Assembly (NCBI RefSeq): GCF_051433195.1
Contig: NZ_JBHMFT010000022.1
Coordinates: 1-64,000, forward strand
Length of the DNA stretch: 64,000 bases
Origin: Falsiroseomonas sp051433195
GTDB taxonomy: Bacteria; Pseudomonadota; Alphaproteobacteria; Acetobacterales; Acetobacteraceae
Direction: 5' to 3'
Made by a program: the position numbers and the translations under genes. Below the pieces are notes generated by a model. It saw only the letters and a program-made list of their open reading frames with translations. It did no database searches and had not been told where the DNA came from. The stretch's first letter is position 1; each line of letters starts with the position of its first letter. Positions 51,037-59,275 of the stretch are shown piece by piece.

Positions 51037-53085
51037 TCAAAGACGCACCACCCAGGCATCGGCGACGGTCACGCCCTCTCCCGGGCGGCCGACGATCAGC
51101 GGGTTGATCTCCGCCTCCGCGATGCCGGTCAGGCGGGAGACGGCGACGATGGCGGCGGCCAGCGCATCCAGGTCGCCCTTCGGCAGGTTACGCCAGCCGG
51201 TCAGCGGCTTCAGCGCGCGGACCTCAGAAATCATGGCGTGGGCTTCGGGAAGATCGACCGGTGCCAGGCGCAGCGCCACGTCGCGATGCAGTTCGGACAG
51301 CACGCCGCCGGCGCCGAGCAGCACCACGGGGCCGACTTCCGGATCCTGTCGGAAACCGAGGATCGCCTCCGCCAGGCCCTTCGCCATGGGCTGCACCAGC
51401 AGGCCGGTGATGCGGGCGCCGGGGGCCGCGGAGGTGACGCGGGCGCGCATGGCGGCGGCGGCCTCGCGCAGCGCGGCCTCGTTCGGGATGTTCAGGGCGA
51501 CGCCGCCGACCTCCGTCTTGTGGGCGAGGTCCGGCGAGAGGATCTTCAGGGCGACGGGGTAGCGCAGGCCGTCCGGTGGCTTGTCCTGCATGATGGCGAA
51601 GGGGGAGGCGAGGCCGAGGGTGGCGAAGACCTCCCGCGCATCGGCCTCGTCGGGGTAGTCGGGCAGCGCGATGGTGGGGGGCGTGGTGGCCGGGATCTCG
51701 CGCGGGGCCTGCCAGTTGCAGAAGGCGTTGATGCAGTCGGCCGCGGATTCGGCGGTGCGGAAGGCGGCGATGCCGGATTCCGCCAGCAGGCGAAGCGATG
51801 CTTCCGCCTGTGGGGCGAGGAAGGCGGCGACGGGCTTGCCCGGCGCCTTGGCGCCCTCGACGATGCCGCCGACGGCGTCCTTCGGGCGGAACTGCGCGGA
51901 GCTGCCGACGACGGCGAGCACCAAATCCGTGTCCTTCGCCGCCCGCAGCGCATCGAGCGCGCCCATGACACGATCGGGCCGCGTGCCGGCCAGCGTCATG
52001 TCGAGCAGTCGCGAATGGGCGTAGAGGCTGGCGGCCTCCAGCTTCGCGGCAGCGGCCGCATCCGGCTTGCGCGCCTCGATGCCCAGCACGCCGAGCGCAT
52101 CGACGGCAAGTGCGCCGCCGCCGCCCGTCGTGGTCATCACGCTGACGGCGCGGTGGCTACGCGCGGGCGGACGGCGGCCGGCGACCAGCAGCGGCAGTTC
52201 CAGCAGGGCCTCCAGCATCGTCACGCGCAGGATGCCGTGGGCGCGGAAGAAGGCCTCCGCCGCCGCGTCGCTGCCGGCGAGCGCGCCGGTGTGGCTGGTG
52301 GCGAGTTCGGCGCCGAAGGGGCTGCGGCCGAGCTTCAGCGCGACGATCGGCTTGCCGAGGTCGCGCGCCTTGCGGGCGGCGGCGGCGAGTTGTCCGGGCG
52401 CGCGGATTGCCTCCAGGAACAGCGCGACGACATCGACCTGCGGGTCGTCGAGCAGCAGGGAGGCGATCTCGCCCGCCGTCAGGTCGGCCTCGTTGCCGGT
52501 GCCGATGAGGTGGGAGAAGCCGAGGCCGCGCGCCGCGCCACGCGACAGCAGCGCGCCCATCATGGAACCGGATTGCGAGACCAGCGCGACGCGACCCGAC
52601 GGCAGCGCCTCGGCTTCCAGGGCCGCGTTGGTGGTCAGCGCAGTGCGGGCGTGCAGGTTGACGATGCCCATGGAATTGGGGCCGAGCAGGCGGACGCCAC
52701 CAGCCTGCGCGGCGGCGAGGACGCGCGCCTGGAGGGCGGCACCCTGCGGCCCGGCTTCCGCGAAGCCATCGGCCAGGATGCAGGCGACGGGGATGCCGCG
52801 GGCGGCGACGGCAGCGACCTGCGCCTCGACATTGTCGGTGCCGAGCAGGATGTAGGCGAAGTCGATCTCGCCGGGGATGTCGGCGAGGGTGGCGTAGGCA
52901 CGCTCGCCCAGCACCTCCGCCGCGCGTGGGTTCACCGGGAACAACTCGCCCGCAAAGCCGTGGCGGCGCAGGTAGCGCTGCGGGCGGGCCGTCAGGCGCT
53001 GCTCGTCGGCGGAGGCGCCGATGAGGGCGATGCGGCGCGGGTTCAGCAGCGCCTGGTTCAGTAGCGTTGGGGCGAGCGGCGTCAC
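51037..53085 (-). CDS. ADP-forming acyl-CoA synthetase-like protein (acetate-CoA ligase family)
   Basis: 682-aa single-chain NDP-forming acyl-CoA synthetase. The N-terminal CoA-binding domain (RRIALIGASADEQRL) is followed by a succinyl-CoA-synthetase-like domain with the phosphohistidine loop ELATSHTGALAGSDAA. A C-terminal ATP-grasp domain has YPVALKILSPDLAHKTEVGGVALN and EAEINPLIV. It makes or uses an acyl-CoA with NTP/NDP exchange. The GTG start overlaps the acyl-CoA dehydrogenase stop (GTGA). The organic acid is unknown; the operon suggests a short or branched carboxylic acid. Confidence 0.92.
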   Translation of the reverse strand: MTPLAPTLLNQALLNPRRIALIGASADEQRLTARPQRYLRRHGFAGELFPVNPRAAEVLGERAYATLADIPGEIDFAYILLGTDNVEAQVAAVAARGIPVACILADGFAEAGPQGAALQARVLAAAQAGGVRLLGPNSMGIVNLHARTALTTNAALEAEALPSGRVALVSQSGSMMGALLSRGAARGLGFSHLIGTGNEADLTAGEIASLLLDDPQVDVVALFLEAIRAPGQLAAAARKARDLGKPIVALKLGRSPFGAELATSHTGALAGSDAAAEAFFRAHGILRVTMLEALLELPLLVAGRRPPARSHRAVSVMTTTGGGGALAVDALGVLGIEARKPDAAAAAKLEAASLYAHSRLLDMTLAGTRPDRVMGALDALRAAKDTDLVLAVVGSSAQFRPKDAVGGIVEGAKAPGKPVAAFLAPQAEASLRLLAESGIAAFRTAESAADCINAFCNWQAPREIPATTPPTIALPDYPDEADAREVFATLGLASPFAIMQDKPPDGLRYPVALKILSPDLAHKTEVGGVALNIPNEAALREAAAAMRARVTSAAPGARITGLLVQPMAKGLAEAILGFRQDPEVGPVVLLGAGGVLSELHRDVALRLAPVDLPEAHAMISEVRALKPLTGWRNLPKGDLDALAAAIVAVSRLTGIAEAEINPLIVGRPGEGVTVADAWVVRL

Positions 53086-54233
53086 TTCGGCGGCCGTTGC
53101 GAGAAGCTGCGGCCGAAGACACCCTCCGCGATGCGATTCTTCATCATCTCCAGGCTGCCGCCGGCGATCATCCAGCCGCGCGTCTTGCGGACGCAGTATT
53201 CGATCAACAGGTCCTGGCTGTAGCCGGTGCCGCCCATGATCTGCATGGATTCGTTCGAGGCCATCCAGCCGGCCTGGTTGCAGGCATACTTGGCCAGCGC
53301 CACGTCCTGCGGATCGGGCAGCCCGTCCTTCGCGCGGACGGCGGCGCGGTACAGCAGGAGCTGGGCGCTATCGAGCGCCACGCGCATTTCCGCGAACTTC
53401 CATTGCAGCCCCTGAAATTCCATCAGCGCGCGGCCGAACTGCCTGCGCTGTTCGGCATGTGCGCGGGCCTGGCGGAAGCAGTATTCGCCGAGCGCGAGGG
53501 CGCGGGTGGTGTTGCCGGCGCGTTCCACGTTGAAGCCGGCGATCTGCTTGCGGAAGCCGCCCTCGCCCAGCAGCACGTTCTCCGCCGGGATGAAGACGTT
53601 GTCGAAATATAGCGCGCACCAGGTCTCGCCGTTCATGTAGCGGCTGGGCTGGCCGAGGCGAAAGCCTTCCATGCCGCGCTCGACGATGACGCTGCCGATG
53701 CCGTTCACGCCGGGTCCGAAGCGGCAGTAGATGACGAAGACGCCGGCGTCTTCCGTGTTGGAGGTGAACACCTTGCCGCCATTGAGGCGAAAGCCGTTGC
53801 CGTCCTTCGTGCAGGTGGTCTTCAGGTCAGTCAGCGCGCTGCCGGCATCGGGTTCGGTCATGCCGACGGCCGCGATGGTTTCGCCCTTCAGAAGCGGCGT
53901 GAAGAAGCGTTCCTTCTGGCCAGGCGTCGCGTATTCGGCAAACGTTCGAAAGGCGCCGAAATTGCCGGCCTGGAGCACGTCGGCGCTGCGCGGGCAGACA
54001 TAGGCGATCTGTTCCATCGCCAGCACCGCGTCGAACAGCGTGCCGCCCTGGCCGCCGTCTTCCTCCGGCACCATGATGCCGAACAGGCCGTTCTCCGCCA
54101 TCAGCTTGGCGACATCCCAGGGGAAGCGCTCGTCATGCGCGCGCGGCAGGGCGTCCTTGGCCAGATGCGCTTCCGCGAAGCGGCGCACGCTGTCCTGGAA
54201 GGCGACCTGTTCCTCGGTGAGGGAGAAATCCAT
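53082..54233 (-). CDS. Acyl-CoA dehydrogenase
   Basis: FAD-dependent acyl-CoA dehydrogenase, 383 aa. FAD and substrate loops include AVGMTEPDAGSALTDLKTTC and GGKVFTSNTEDAGVFV. The C-terminal helices carry AEQRRQFGRALMEFQGLQWKFAEM, and QIMGGTGYSQDLLIEYCVRKTRGWMIAGGS lies where the catalytic carboxylate region is expected. It introduces a trans double bond next to the thioester. ATG 54233 overlaps the SDR stop by 1 nt (TGATG). Confidence 0.93.
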   Translation of the reverse strand: MDFSLTEEQVAFQDSVRRFAEAHLAKDALPRAHDERFPWDVAKLMAENGLFGIMVPEEDGGQGGTLFDAVLAMEQIAYVCPRSADVLQAGNFGAFRTFAEYATPGQKERFFTPLLKGETIAAVGMTEPDAGSALTDLKTTCTKDGNGFRLNGGKVFTSNTEDAGVFVIYCRFGPGVNGIGSVIVERGMEGFRLGQPSRYMNGETWCALYFDNVFIPAENVLLGEGGFRKQIAGFNVERAGNTTRALALGEYCFRQARAHAEQRRQFGRALMEFQGLQWKFAEMRVALDSAQLLLYRAAVRAKDGLPDPQDVALAKYACNQAGWMASNESMQIMGGTGYSQDLLIEYCVRKTRGWMIAGGSLEMMKNRIAEGVFGRSFSQRPPK

Positions 54234-55144
54234 CAGACGGGGTCCCAACCGAAGACGTCGCCGCTGCGATCCAACGGCTGGAAGTTGGAGCGGAAGGCGG
54301 GCAGGGCGGTCTCGGCGATGGATTCCGGCGTCCAGCCCTCGCCGCGATGGGCGCTGCGGATCGGGCGCGGGTGGCTGAACAGGAACAGCTCGTTGTGACG
54401 GGCCGCGAAGATCTGGCCGGTGACGGCCTTGGCGGCATCGGAGGCCAGGAAGACGGCCAGCGGTGCGTTCTTCTCCGGCGTCATCTGCTGCATCCGCGCG
54501 ACGCGCGCCTTCTCGGCCTCCGTGGTGGCGGGGATGGAACTGGTCATGCGCGACCAGGCGAAGGGCGCGATGCAGTTGGACCGCACGCCGAAGCGCTGCA
54601 TGTCCAGCGCGATGGACTTCGACAGGGCCGCCACGCCCAGCTTCGCGGCGGAGTAGTTTGCTTGCCCGAAGTTGCCGATGAGGCCGGAGGTCGAGGTCAT
54701 GTGGACATAGGCGCCGCTGCCCTGCTTCCGGAAATGCTCCGCCGCGGCACGCGAGACGAAGAAGGATCCGTTGAGGTGGACGCCGATGACGGTCAGCCAT
54801 TCCTCCGGCGACATCTTGTGGAAAATCTGGTCGCGGAGGATGCCGGCATTGTTCACGACGATGTCGATGCGCCCGTAGGTGTCCACCGCCTGCGCCACGA
54901 TGCGCTGCGCGCTGGACCAATCCGCCACGCCGTCCGTGTTCACCACCGCCTTACCGCCGCGCTGGGCAATGATGGCGACGGTCTGCTCGCCGGGGGTTGC
55001 GCTGGTCGGGCCCTCGCCGGTCAGGCTGGCGCCGATGTCGTTGACCACGACGGAGGCACCGGCCAGCGCCATGGCCAGCGCGATCTCCCGCCCGATGCCG
55101 CCACCGGCCCCGGTGACGACGGCAACCTTGCCTTCGAGCATCAT
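54233..55144 (-). CDS. Short-chain dehydrogenase, MFE-2 hydroxyacyl-CoA dehydrogenase-like
   Basis: 303-aa classical SDR extended at the C-terminus. GGGIGREIALAMALAGASVVVND is the cofactor motif, NNAGILRDQIFHKM the NAG region, and YSAAK (QANYSAAKLGVAALS) the active site with Ser in MTSTSGLIGNFG. The pattern GKVAVVTGAGGGIGRE, VNDIGASL and GILRDQ matches (3R)-hydroxyacyl-CoA dehydrogenases of multifunctional enzyme 2. Two adjacent ATGs exist (55144, 55141). First gene of the five-gene leftward operon, divergent from the ABC transporter. Confidence 0.9.
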   Translation of the reverse strand: MMLEGKVAVVTGAGGGIGREIALAMALAGASVVVNDIGASLTGEGPTSATPGEQTVAIIAQRGGKAVVNTDGVADWSSAQRIVAQAVDTYGRIDIVVNNAGILRDQIFHKMSPEEWLTVIGVHLNGSFFVSRAAAEHFRKQGSGAYVHMTSTSGLIGNFGQANYSAAKLGVAALSKSIALDMQRFGVRSNCIAPFAWSRMTSSIPATTEAEKARVARMQQMTPEKNAPLAVFLASDAAKAVTGQIFAARHNELFLFSHPRPIRSAHRGEGWTPESIAETALPAFRSNFQPLDRSGDVFGWDPV

Positions 55145-55263
55145 CTTCCCTGCCTCCCGCTTGCGCATCTGCGTTCTAATGCGGTGCGATCGCAGCGTGA
55201 AGCCGGGTTGCCGCATCCTGTCATGCGCCTAGACTGATGCGGAGGTGCAAGGGAGGACGCACA

Positions 55264-56031
55264 TTGGCCTTTGTGGAGCTGGACGGCGTCGGCATGACCT
55301 TTCGCGGCCGCACCGGGGCCTATGAGGCGGTGCGGGACTTCAACCTGGAGTTGGCGGAGGGCGAGTTCTTCTGCCTGCTCGGCACTTCCGGCTGCGGCAA
55401 GACCACGGTGATGAACATGCTGGCCGGCTTCGACGCGCCGACCGCCGGCCGAATCACGCTGGAAGGCCGCCCGGTGCGCGGGCCCGGTGCGGATCGCGGC
55501 GTGGTCTTCCAGGGGCATGACAGCCTGTATGACTGGCTGACGGCGCGCGACAACATCGCCTTCGGCCTGCGGCTGCGCGGCATGGGCCGGCGCGACCGGC
55601 GCGAGGTGGCGGACCGTTTCCTGGACATGGTGGGGCTGACGGGGCAGGGGGCGAAGCATCCCTCGGAATTGTCGGGCGGCATGAAGCAGCGCATCCAGAT
55701 CGCGCGGGCGCTGGCGAATGATCCGCACATGCTGCTGATGGACGAGCCCTTCGGCGCGCTGGACGCGATGACGCGCGCGGTGCTGCAAACCGAGCTTTCG
55801 CGGATCTGGTCTGAGAATCGTAAGACCGTCTTGTTCATCACGCATGACATCGAGGAGGCCTGCGCGCTGGCGACGCGGGTCGGCGTGATGAAGCGCGGGC
55901 CGGGCGGGACGCTGAAGGCGGTGGTGCCAGTTGACCTGCCGTATCCGCGGGACCGCACCTCGGACGCCTTCATGGCCAGCTTCCGCCAGGTGCATGCGCT
56001 GATCCATGAGGAGATCCATCCGCATGCATAG
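55264..56031 (+). CDS. ABC transporter ATP-binding protein (nitrate/sulfonate/taurine type)
   Basis: 255 aa from TTG 55264, which sits 8 nt after GGGAGGA; an upstream ATG (55237) would place that ribosome-binding site inside the coding region. The Walker A motif is GTSGCGKTT, the signature is ELSGGMKQRIQIARAL, Walker B is MLLMDEPFGALDAMTR, and the switch is ITHDIEEA. The family is that of SsuB/TauB/NrtD. With the following permease and binding protein it forms a complete importer. Confidence 0.93.
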   Translation: MAFVELDGVGMTFRGRTGAYEAVRDFNLELAEGEFFCLLGTSGCGKTTVMNMLAGFDAPTAGRITLEGRPVRGPGADRGVVFQGHDSLYDWLTARDNIAFGLRLRGMGRRDRREVADRFLDMVGLTGQGAKHPSELSGGMKQRIQIARALANDPHMLLMDEPFGALDAMTRAVLQTELSRIWSENRKTVLFITHDIEEACALATRVGVMKRGPGGTLKAVVPVDLPYPRDRTSDAFMASFRQVHALIHEEIHPHA

Positions 56032-56785
56032 CCGCACCGCCACCGTCGCCGGCTACGTCATCGGCTTCGCGCTGCTGTTCCTGATCTGGCACCTGGCTTC
56101 CGTCTTCATTGTGCGGTCGGTGCTGTTTCCCTCGCCGATCCCGGTGTTCGAGCGCGGATGGGTCCTGATCGAGGATGCGTTGCTGCAGGAAGCCATCGTG
56201 GCCTCCATGCGGCGCATCATTCAGGGCTTCCTGCTGGGCAGCGCCATTGGCATACCCATCGGGCTTGCCATCGGCAGCTTCCGGCTGGTGCGGTTGCTGC
56301 TGGAACCTTGGACGGAATTCTTCCGCTTCATACCAGCCGTCGCGATGATCACCGTCTCCGTCATCTGGTTCGGCATCGGGGAGGAGAGCAAGATCTTCCT
56401 GATTGCGTATACCACCGTATTCGTCGTGGTGATCGCGACGGCGGCCGGTGTCGGTGCGGTGGGGCGGGACAAGATCCGCGCGGCGCAGTGCCTCGGCGCC
56501 AGCCGCTTGCAGGTGTTCGCGCTGGTCGCGCTGCCGGCGACGGTGCCCTACATCCTGACGGGGATGCGGCTTGCCATGGCGAACGCCTTCGTCACCATCG
56601 TGGCGGCGGAACTGGTTGCCTCCAACGACGGGCTCGGCAAGATGCTGTGGGATGCGCGGCTGTTCATGCAGGTGGAAGACATCTTCGTCGCGCTGATCTC
56701 GCTCGGCCTGCTCGGCTTTGCGACCGACCGGGTGTTTCGCCTGTTGATTCGCGCCTTCGCCGGGCGCTTCAATCCGACCATGTGA
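56024..56785 (+). CDS. ABC transporter permease (nitrate/sulfonate/taurine type)
   Basis: 253 aa from ATG 56024, 10 nt after GAGGAG; ATG 56006 is also possible. Six helices are visible. The EAA-type loop near GAVGRDKIRAAQCLGASRLQVFALVALPATVPYILTGMRLA contacts the ATPase. The family is that of SsuC/TauC. It overlaps the end of the ATPase gene by 8 nt. Confidence 0.93.
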   Translation: MHSRTATVAGYVIGFALLFLIWHLASVFIVRSVLFPSPIPVFERGWVLIEDALLQEAIVASMRRIIQGFLLGSAIGIPIGLAIGSFRLVRLLLEPWTEFFRFIPAVAMITVSVIWFGIGEESKIFLIAYTTVFVVVIATAAGVGAVGRDKIRAAQCLGASRLQVFALVALPATVPYILTGMRLAMANAFVTIVAAELVASNDGLGKMLWDARLFMQVEDIFVALISLGLLGFATDRVFRLLIRAFAGRFNPTM

Positions 56786-56803
56786 CGAACAGGGAGAACC
56801 AAC

Positions 56804-57757
56804 ATGCTTCGCCGTAACCTGCTGGCTGCCGGGGCCACCGTGCTCGCAGCCCCCGCCTTCGCGCAGAACGCGCCGATCAAGATGACGATTGCGACCGGCG
56901 TGGACCCGTCCTTCGCGCCCTATTACGTGGCGCGGGAGGGTGGCTTCTTCACGCGCAACGGGCTGGACGTGACGGTGAATACCGGGCCGTCGGGGTCCGC
57001 CATGGTGGCCTTCCTGATCGGCAACCAGATCAATTCCGCCTATGGCGCCGAGCAGGCCGGCGTGTCCGCGCACCTGGTCGACCCCAACGTGGTGGCGGTG
57101 GCGGAGGGCACGGCGCTGCTGCGCTGGATCAGCGTGCTCGGCCGCAACATCGAGAACATGGAGGGCCTGAAGGGCAAGAAGGTCGGCGTTGCCCGCGGTA
57201 CCGGCAGCGAGACCTTCTGGCTGTCCGTCGTCTCCAAGCTCAACCTGAACCCGGCCGATTATACCATCGTCAATGTCGAGGCGCCGGAGATGGTGGCGGC
57301 GCTGGAGCGTGGCAACATCGACGCCTTCGCGGTGTGGGAGCCCTGGCCGACACGCGCCATGCGCGCCATCCCGAACACCAAGATCCTGGTCTCCAACGAG
57401 CAGATCCAGATCGTCCGCAACTTCGTCTACATGAACAAGGCCTGGGCGCAGTCCAACACCGAGGCGACGACGCGGCTGATGCGGTCCCTGGTCCAGGCGC
57501 AGGAATACATCGCCAGCAACCCGACCGAGGCGGCGGCCCAGGTCGCGCGGTTCCTGCGGCAGGACCGCGCCTTCATCGCCGAGCTGATGACGAAGGTGGA
57601 GTACAAGATGAACCTGACGCCGGACAGCGTCGGCAACATCCAGCTCGCCATCGATCAGCTGCGCGGCATGAACCGGCTGTCGAAGGAGGTGACGCCGGCG
57701 GAGGTGATCTGGAAGGACCCGCTGGCTGCCGCGGCGCCGGGCCGGGTGATGATCTGA
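56804..57757 (+). CDS. ABC transporter substrate-binding protein (SsuA/NrtA-like)
   Basis: 317-aa periplasmic binding protein with a signal peptide (MLRRNLLAAGATVLAAPAFAQ). The opening YYVAREGGFFTRNGLDVTV and the block KGKKVGVARGTGSETFWL are typical of the NMT1/SsuA-like group. VWEPWPTRAM lies in the ligand-contact region. Possible ligands are aliphatic sulfonates, aromatic acids or thiamine precursors; the adjacent CoA-linked operon makes an organic acid or sulfonate plausible. Confidence 0.93.
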   Translation: MLRRNLLAAGATVLAAPAFAQNAPIKMTIATGVDPSFAPYYVAREGGFFTRNGLDVTVNTGPSGSAMVAFLIGNQINSAYGAEQAGVSAHLVDPNVVAVAEGTALLRWISVLGRNIENMEGLKGKKVGVARGTGSETFWLSVVSKLNLNPADYTIVNVEAPEMVAALERGNIDAFAVWEPWPTRAMRAIPNTKILVSNEQIQIVRNFVYMNKAWAQSNTEATTRLMRSLVQAQEYIASNPTEAAAQVARFLRQDRAFIAELMTKVEYKMNLTPDSVGNIQLAIDQLRGMNRLSKEVTPAEVIWKDPLAAAAPGRVMI

Positions 57758-57788
57758 GCGAAGCGGAGGGGGCCTGTGCCCCCTCCGC

Positions 57789-58676
57789 CTACTTCTCGGC
57801 GGCGGCGATGATGCCGCCGGCCAGGCTGGCCGGGATGCGGTTGGTCCAGCGGCCGCAATCCACCTGCGTGACGAAATCCAGCACCGCGCGGTTGAAGGCG
57901 TCCGGATCCTCCAGGTTCATGGTGTGGCCGCATTTCGGCATGACCAGCAGCGCGCTGCTTTTGATGGTGCGCTTGAGGTAGAGGCTGGCCTCCAGCGTCG
58001 GGTCATCCTCGTCGCCGGCGATCACCAGCGTCGGCACCGTCATGGCGCGGAACTGGGCTTCCAGGTCGAACAGGCTGGGGCGGCGGCGCTGCACGCCGTT
58101 CATCGTCAGCGCGGAGCCCTCGGTGCTGTGCTCGCAGAGCTGCTGTTGGAACTCGGCGTAGCCACGGGGATCCTTTTCCTCGAACACCAGGCGGGTCGGG
58201 CCGCGGCTGTAGGTCAGGCCGAACCTGTCCATGCCCTCGGCGCGGATGCGGGCGATGGCAGCGTCGGTTTCCGCATGGAACTGGGCGGTCTTGCCGGGGG
58301 CGGCGCCATAGCCGACGCCGGCGGCGACCAGGCTGCGGGCGAGGCCGGCGTGGCGCAGGCCGAGGTGCAGCGTGGCGAAGCCGCCCATGGACAGGCCGAC
58401 GACATGGCTCGGGCCGAGGCCGAGGCCCTGGATGACGGCAGCGATGTCGTCCGTCGCGCGGTCCTGGCTGTATTTGGCGGGGTCGCTCGGGACCTCCGAG
58501 GGCGGATAGCCGCGCGCGGCATAGGCGATGCAGCGGTAACGGCGCGAGAAGAAGCGCAGCTGCGGCTCCCAGGACCGGTGGTCGCCGGCATATTCATGGA
58601 CGAACACTATGGGCGTGCCGGACCCGGCTTCCTCATAGTGCAGGCTGACCCCGTCATCGGCGCGCAAGGTCGGCAT
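57789..58676 (-). CDS. Alpha/beta hydrolase
   Basis: 295-aa alpha/beta-hydrolase. The nucleophile elbow is GLSMGG (HVVGLSMGGFATLHLGLR), with the oxyanion region in PIVFVHEYAGDHRSWEPQL. The acid follows in VIAGDEDDPT, and the catalytic His is in MPKCGHTMNLEDPDAFN. It resembles ring-cleavage or lactone hydrolases such as 3-oxoadipate enol-lactonase, but the specificity is open. ATG 58676 precedes the first strand. It converges with the ABC binding-protein gene. Confidence 0.9.
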   Translation of the reverse strand: MPTLRADDGVSLHYEEAGSGTPIVFVHEYAGDHRSWEPQLRFFSRRYRCIAYAARGYPPSEVPSDPAKYSQDRATDDIAAVIQGLGLGPSHVVGLSMGGFATLHLGLRHAGLARSLVAAGVGYGAAPGKTAQFHAETDAAIARIRAEGMDRFGLTYSRGPTRLVFEEKDPRGYAEFQQQLCEHSTEGSALTMNGVQRRRPSLFDLEAQFRAMTVPTLVIAGDEDDPTLEASLYLKRTIKSSALLVMPKCGHTMNLEDPDAFNRAVLDFVTQVDCGRWTNRIPASLAGGIIAAAEK

Positions 58677-58744
58677 GGATTGTTCCCGGTGTAGTTTGCA
58701 GGATCGTGCCGCCCGAATCCCGCCGCGGCAACCCGCCGGGCGCC

Positions 58745-58773
58745 TTGACACTTCGGGGGGGCGAGCGCATCTG
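58745..58773 (+). promoter_or_regulatory. Candidate promoter of the suf operon
   Basis: A perfect TTGACA (58745-58750) is followed after 17 nt by CATCTG (58768-58773), a weak -10. The start of the Rrf2 regulator lies about 45 nt further. An Fe-S-sensing repressor site could overlap this segment; no certain operator was recognised. Confidence 0.35.
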
Positions 58774-58823
58774 CAATCCGGACCTCGCTGGTCCCCTATC
58801 CAGGCCAAGGGAGCATTTTCCGC

Positions 58824-59264
58824 GTGTTGCGGGTCTCGAAATTCACCGACTACGCCGTGGTGGTGCTGTCCCGGCTGGAGGCGGAGGGCGGGGTGCAGAC
58901 CGCGCCTGGCCTCGCCGCCGGTACCGGCATCGCTGAGCCCACGGTGGCCAAGGTGCTGAAGATGCTGGCCCAGGCCGGGCTGGTGGAGGGCCTGCGGGGT
59001 GCCCGTGGCGGCTACCGCCTGCTGCGGCCGCTGGACAGCCTGGGGCTGTCCGAGGTGATCGTGGCAATGGATGGGCCGATTGCGCTAACCGCCTGCGTCG
59101 ATGGCGGCTTTGGACTTTGCGAGGCGGAGAACACCTGCCCTGTCCGTGGCCGCTGGGACCCGGTGAATGCCGCGATCCGCGGTGCGCTGTCCGCCATCAT
59201 GGTCAGCGAGATCGCCTCTCCGCTTCCGGCCCGTCGTGCCGTGCCTGTCCTCGTCGCCGAGTAG
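58824..59264 (+). CDS. Rrf2-family (IscR/SufR-like) transcriptional regulator
   Basis: 146-aa Rrf2-family repressor from GTG 58824. A winged helix-turn-helix lies in FTDYAVVVLSRLEAEG and GTGIAEPTVAKVLKMLAQAGLVE. The Fe-S-cluster Cys residues are TACVDGGFGLCEAENTCP, with spacing C-x7-C-x5-C, which differs in the first gap from the C-x5-C-x5-C of E. coli IscR. It stands 11 nt before sufB and is expected to sense cluster supply and control the suf operon. Confidence 0.92.
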   Translation: MLRVSKFTDYAVVVLSRLEAEGGVQTAPGLAAGTGIAEPTVAKVLKMLAQAGLVEGLRGARGGYRLLRPLDSLGLSEVIVAMDGPIALTACVDGGFGLCEAENTCPVRGRWDPVNAAIRGALSAIMVSEIASPLPARRAVPVLVAE

Positions 59265-59275
59265 GATATACCAAG

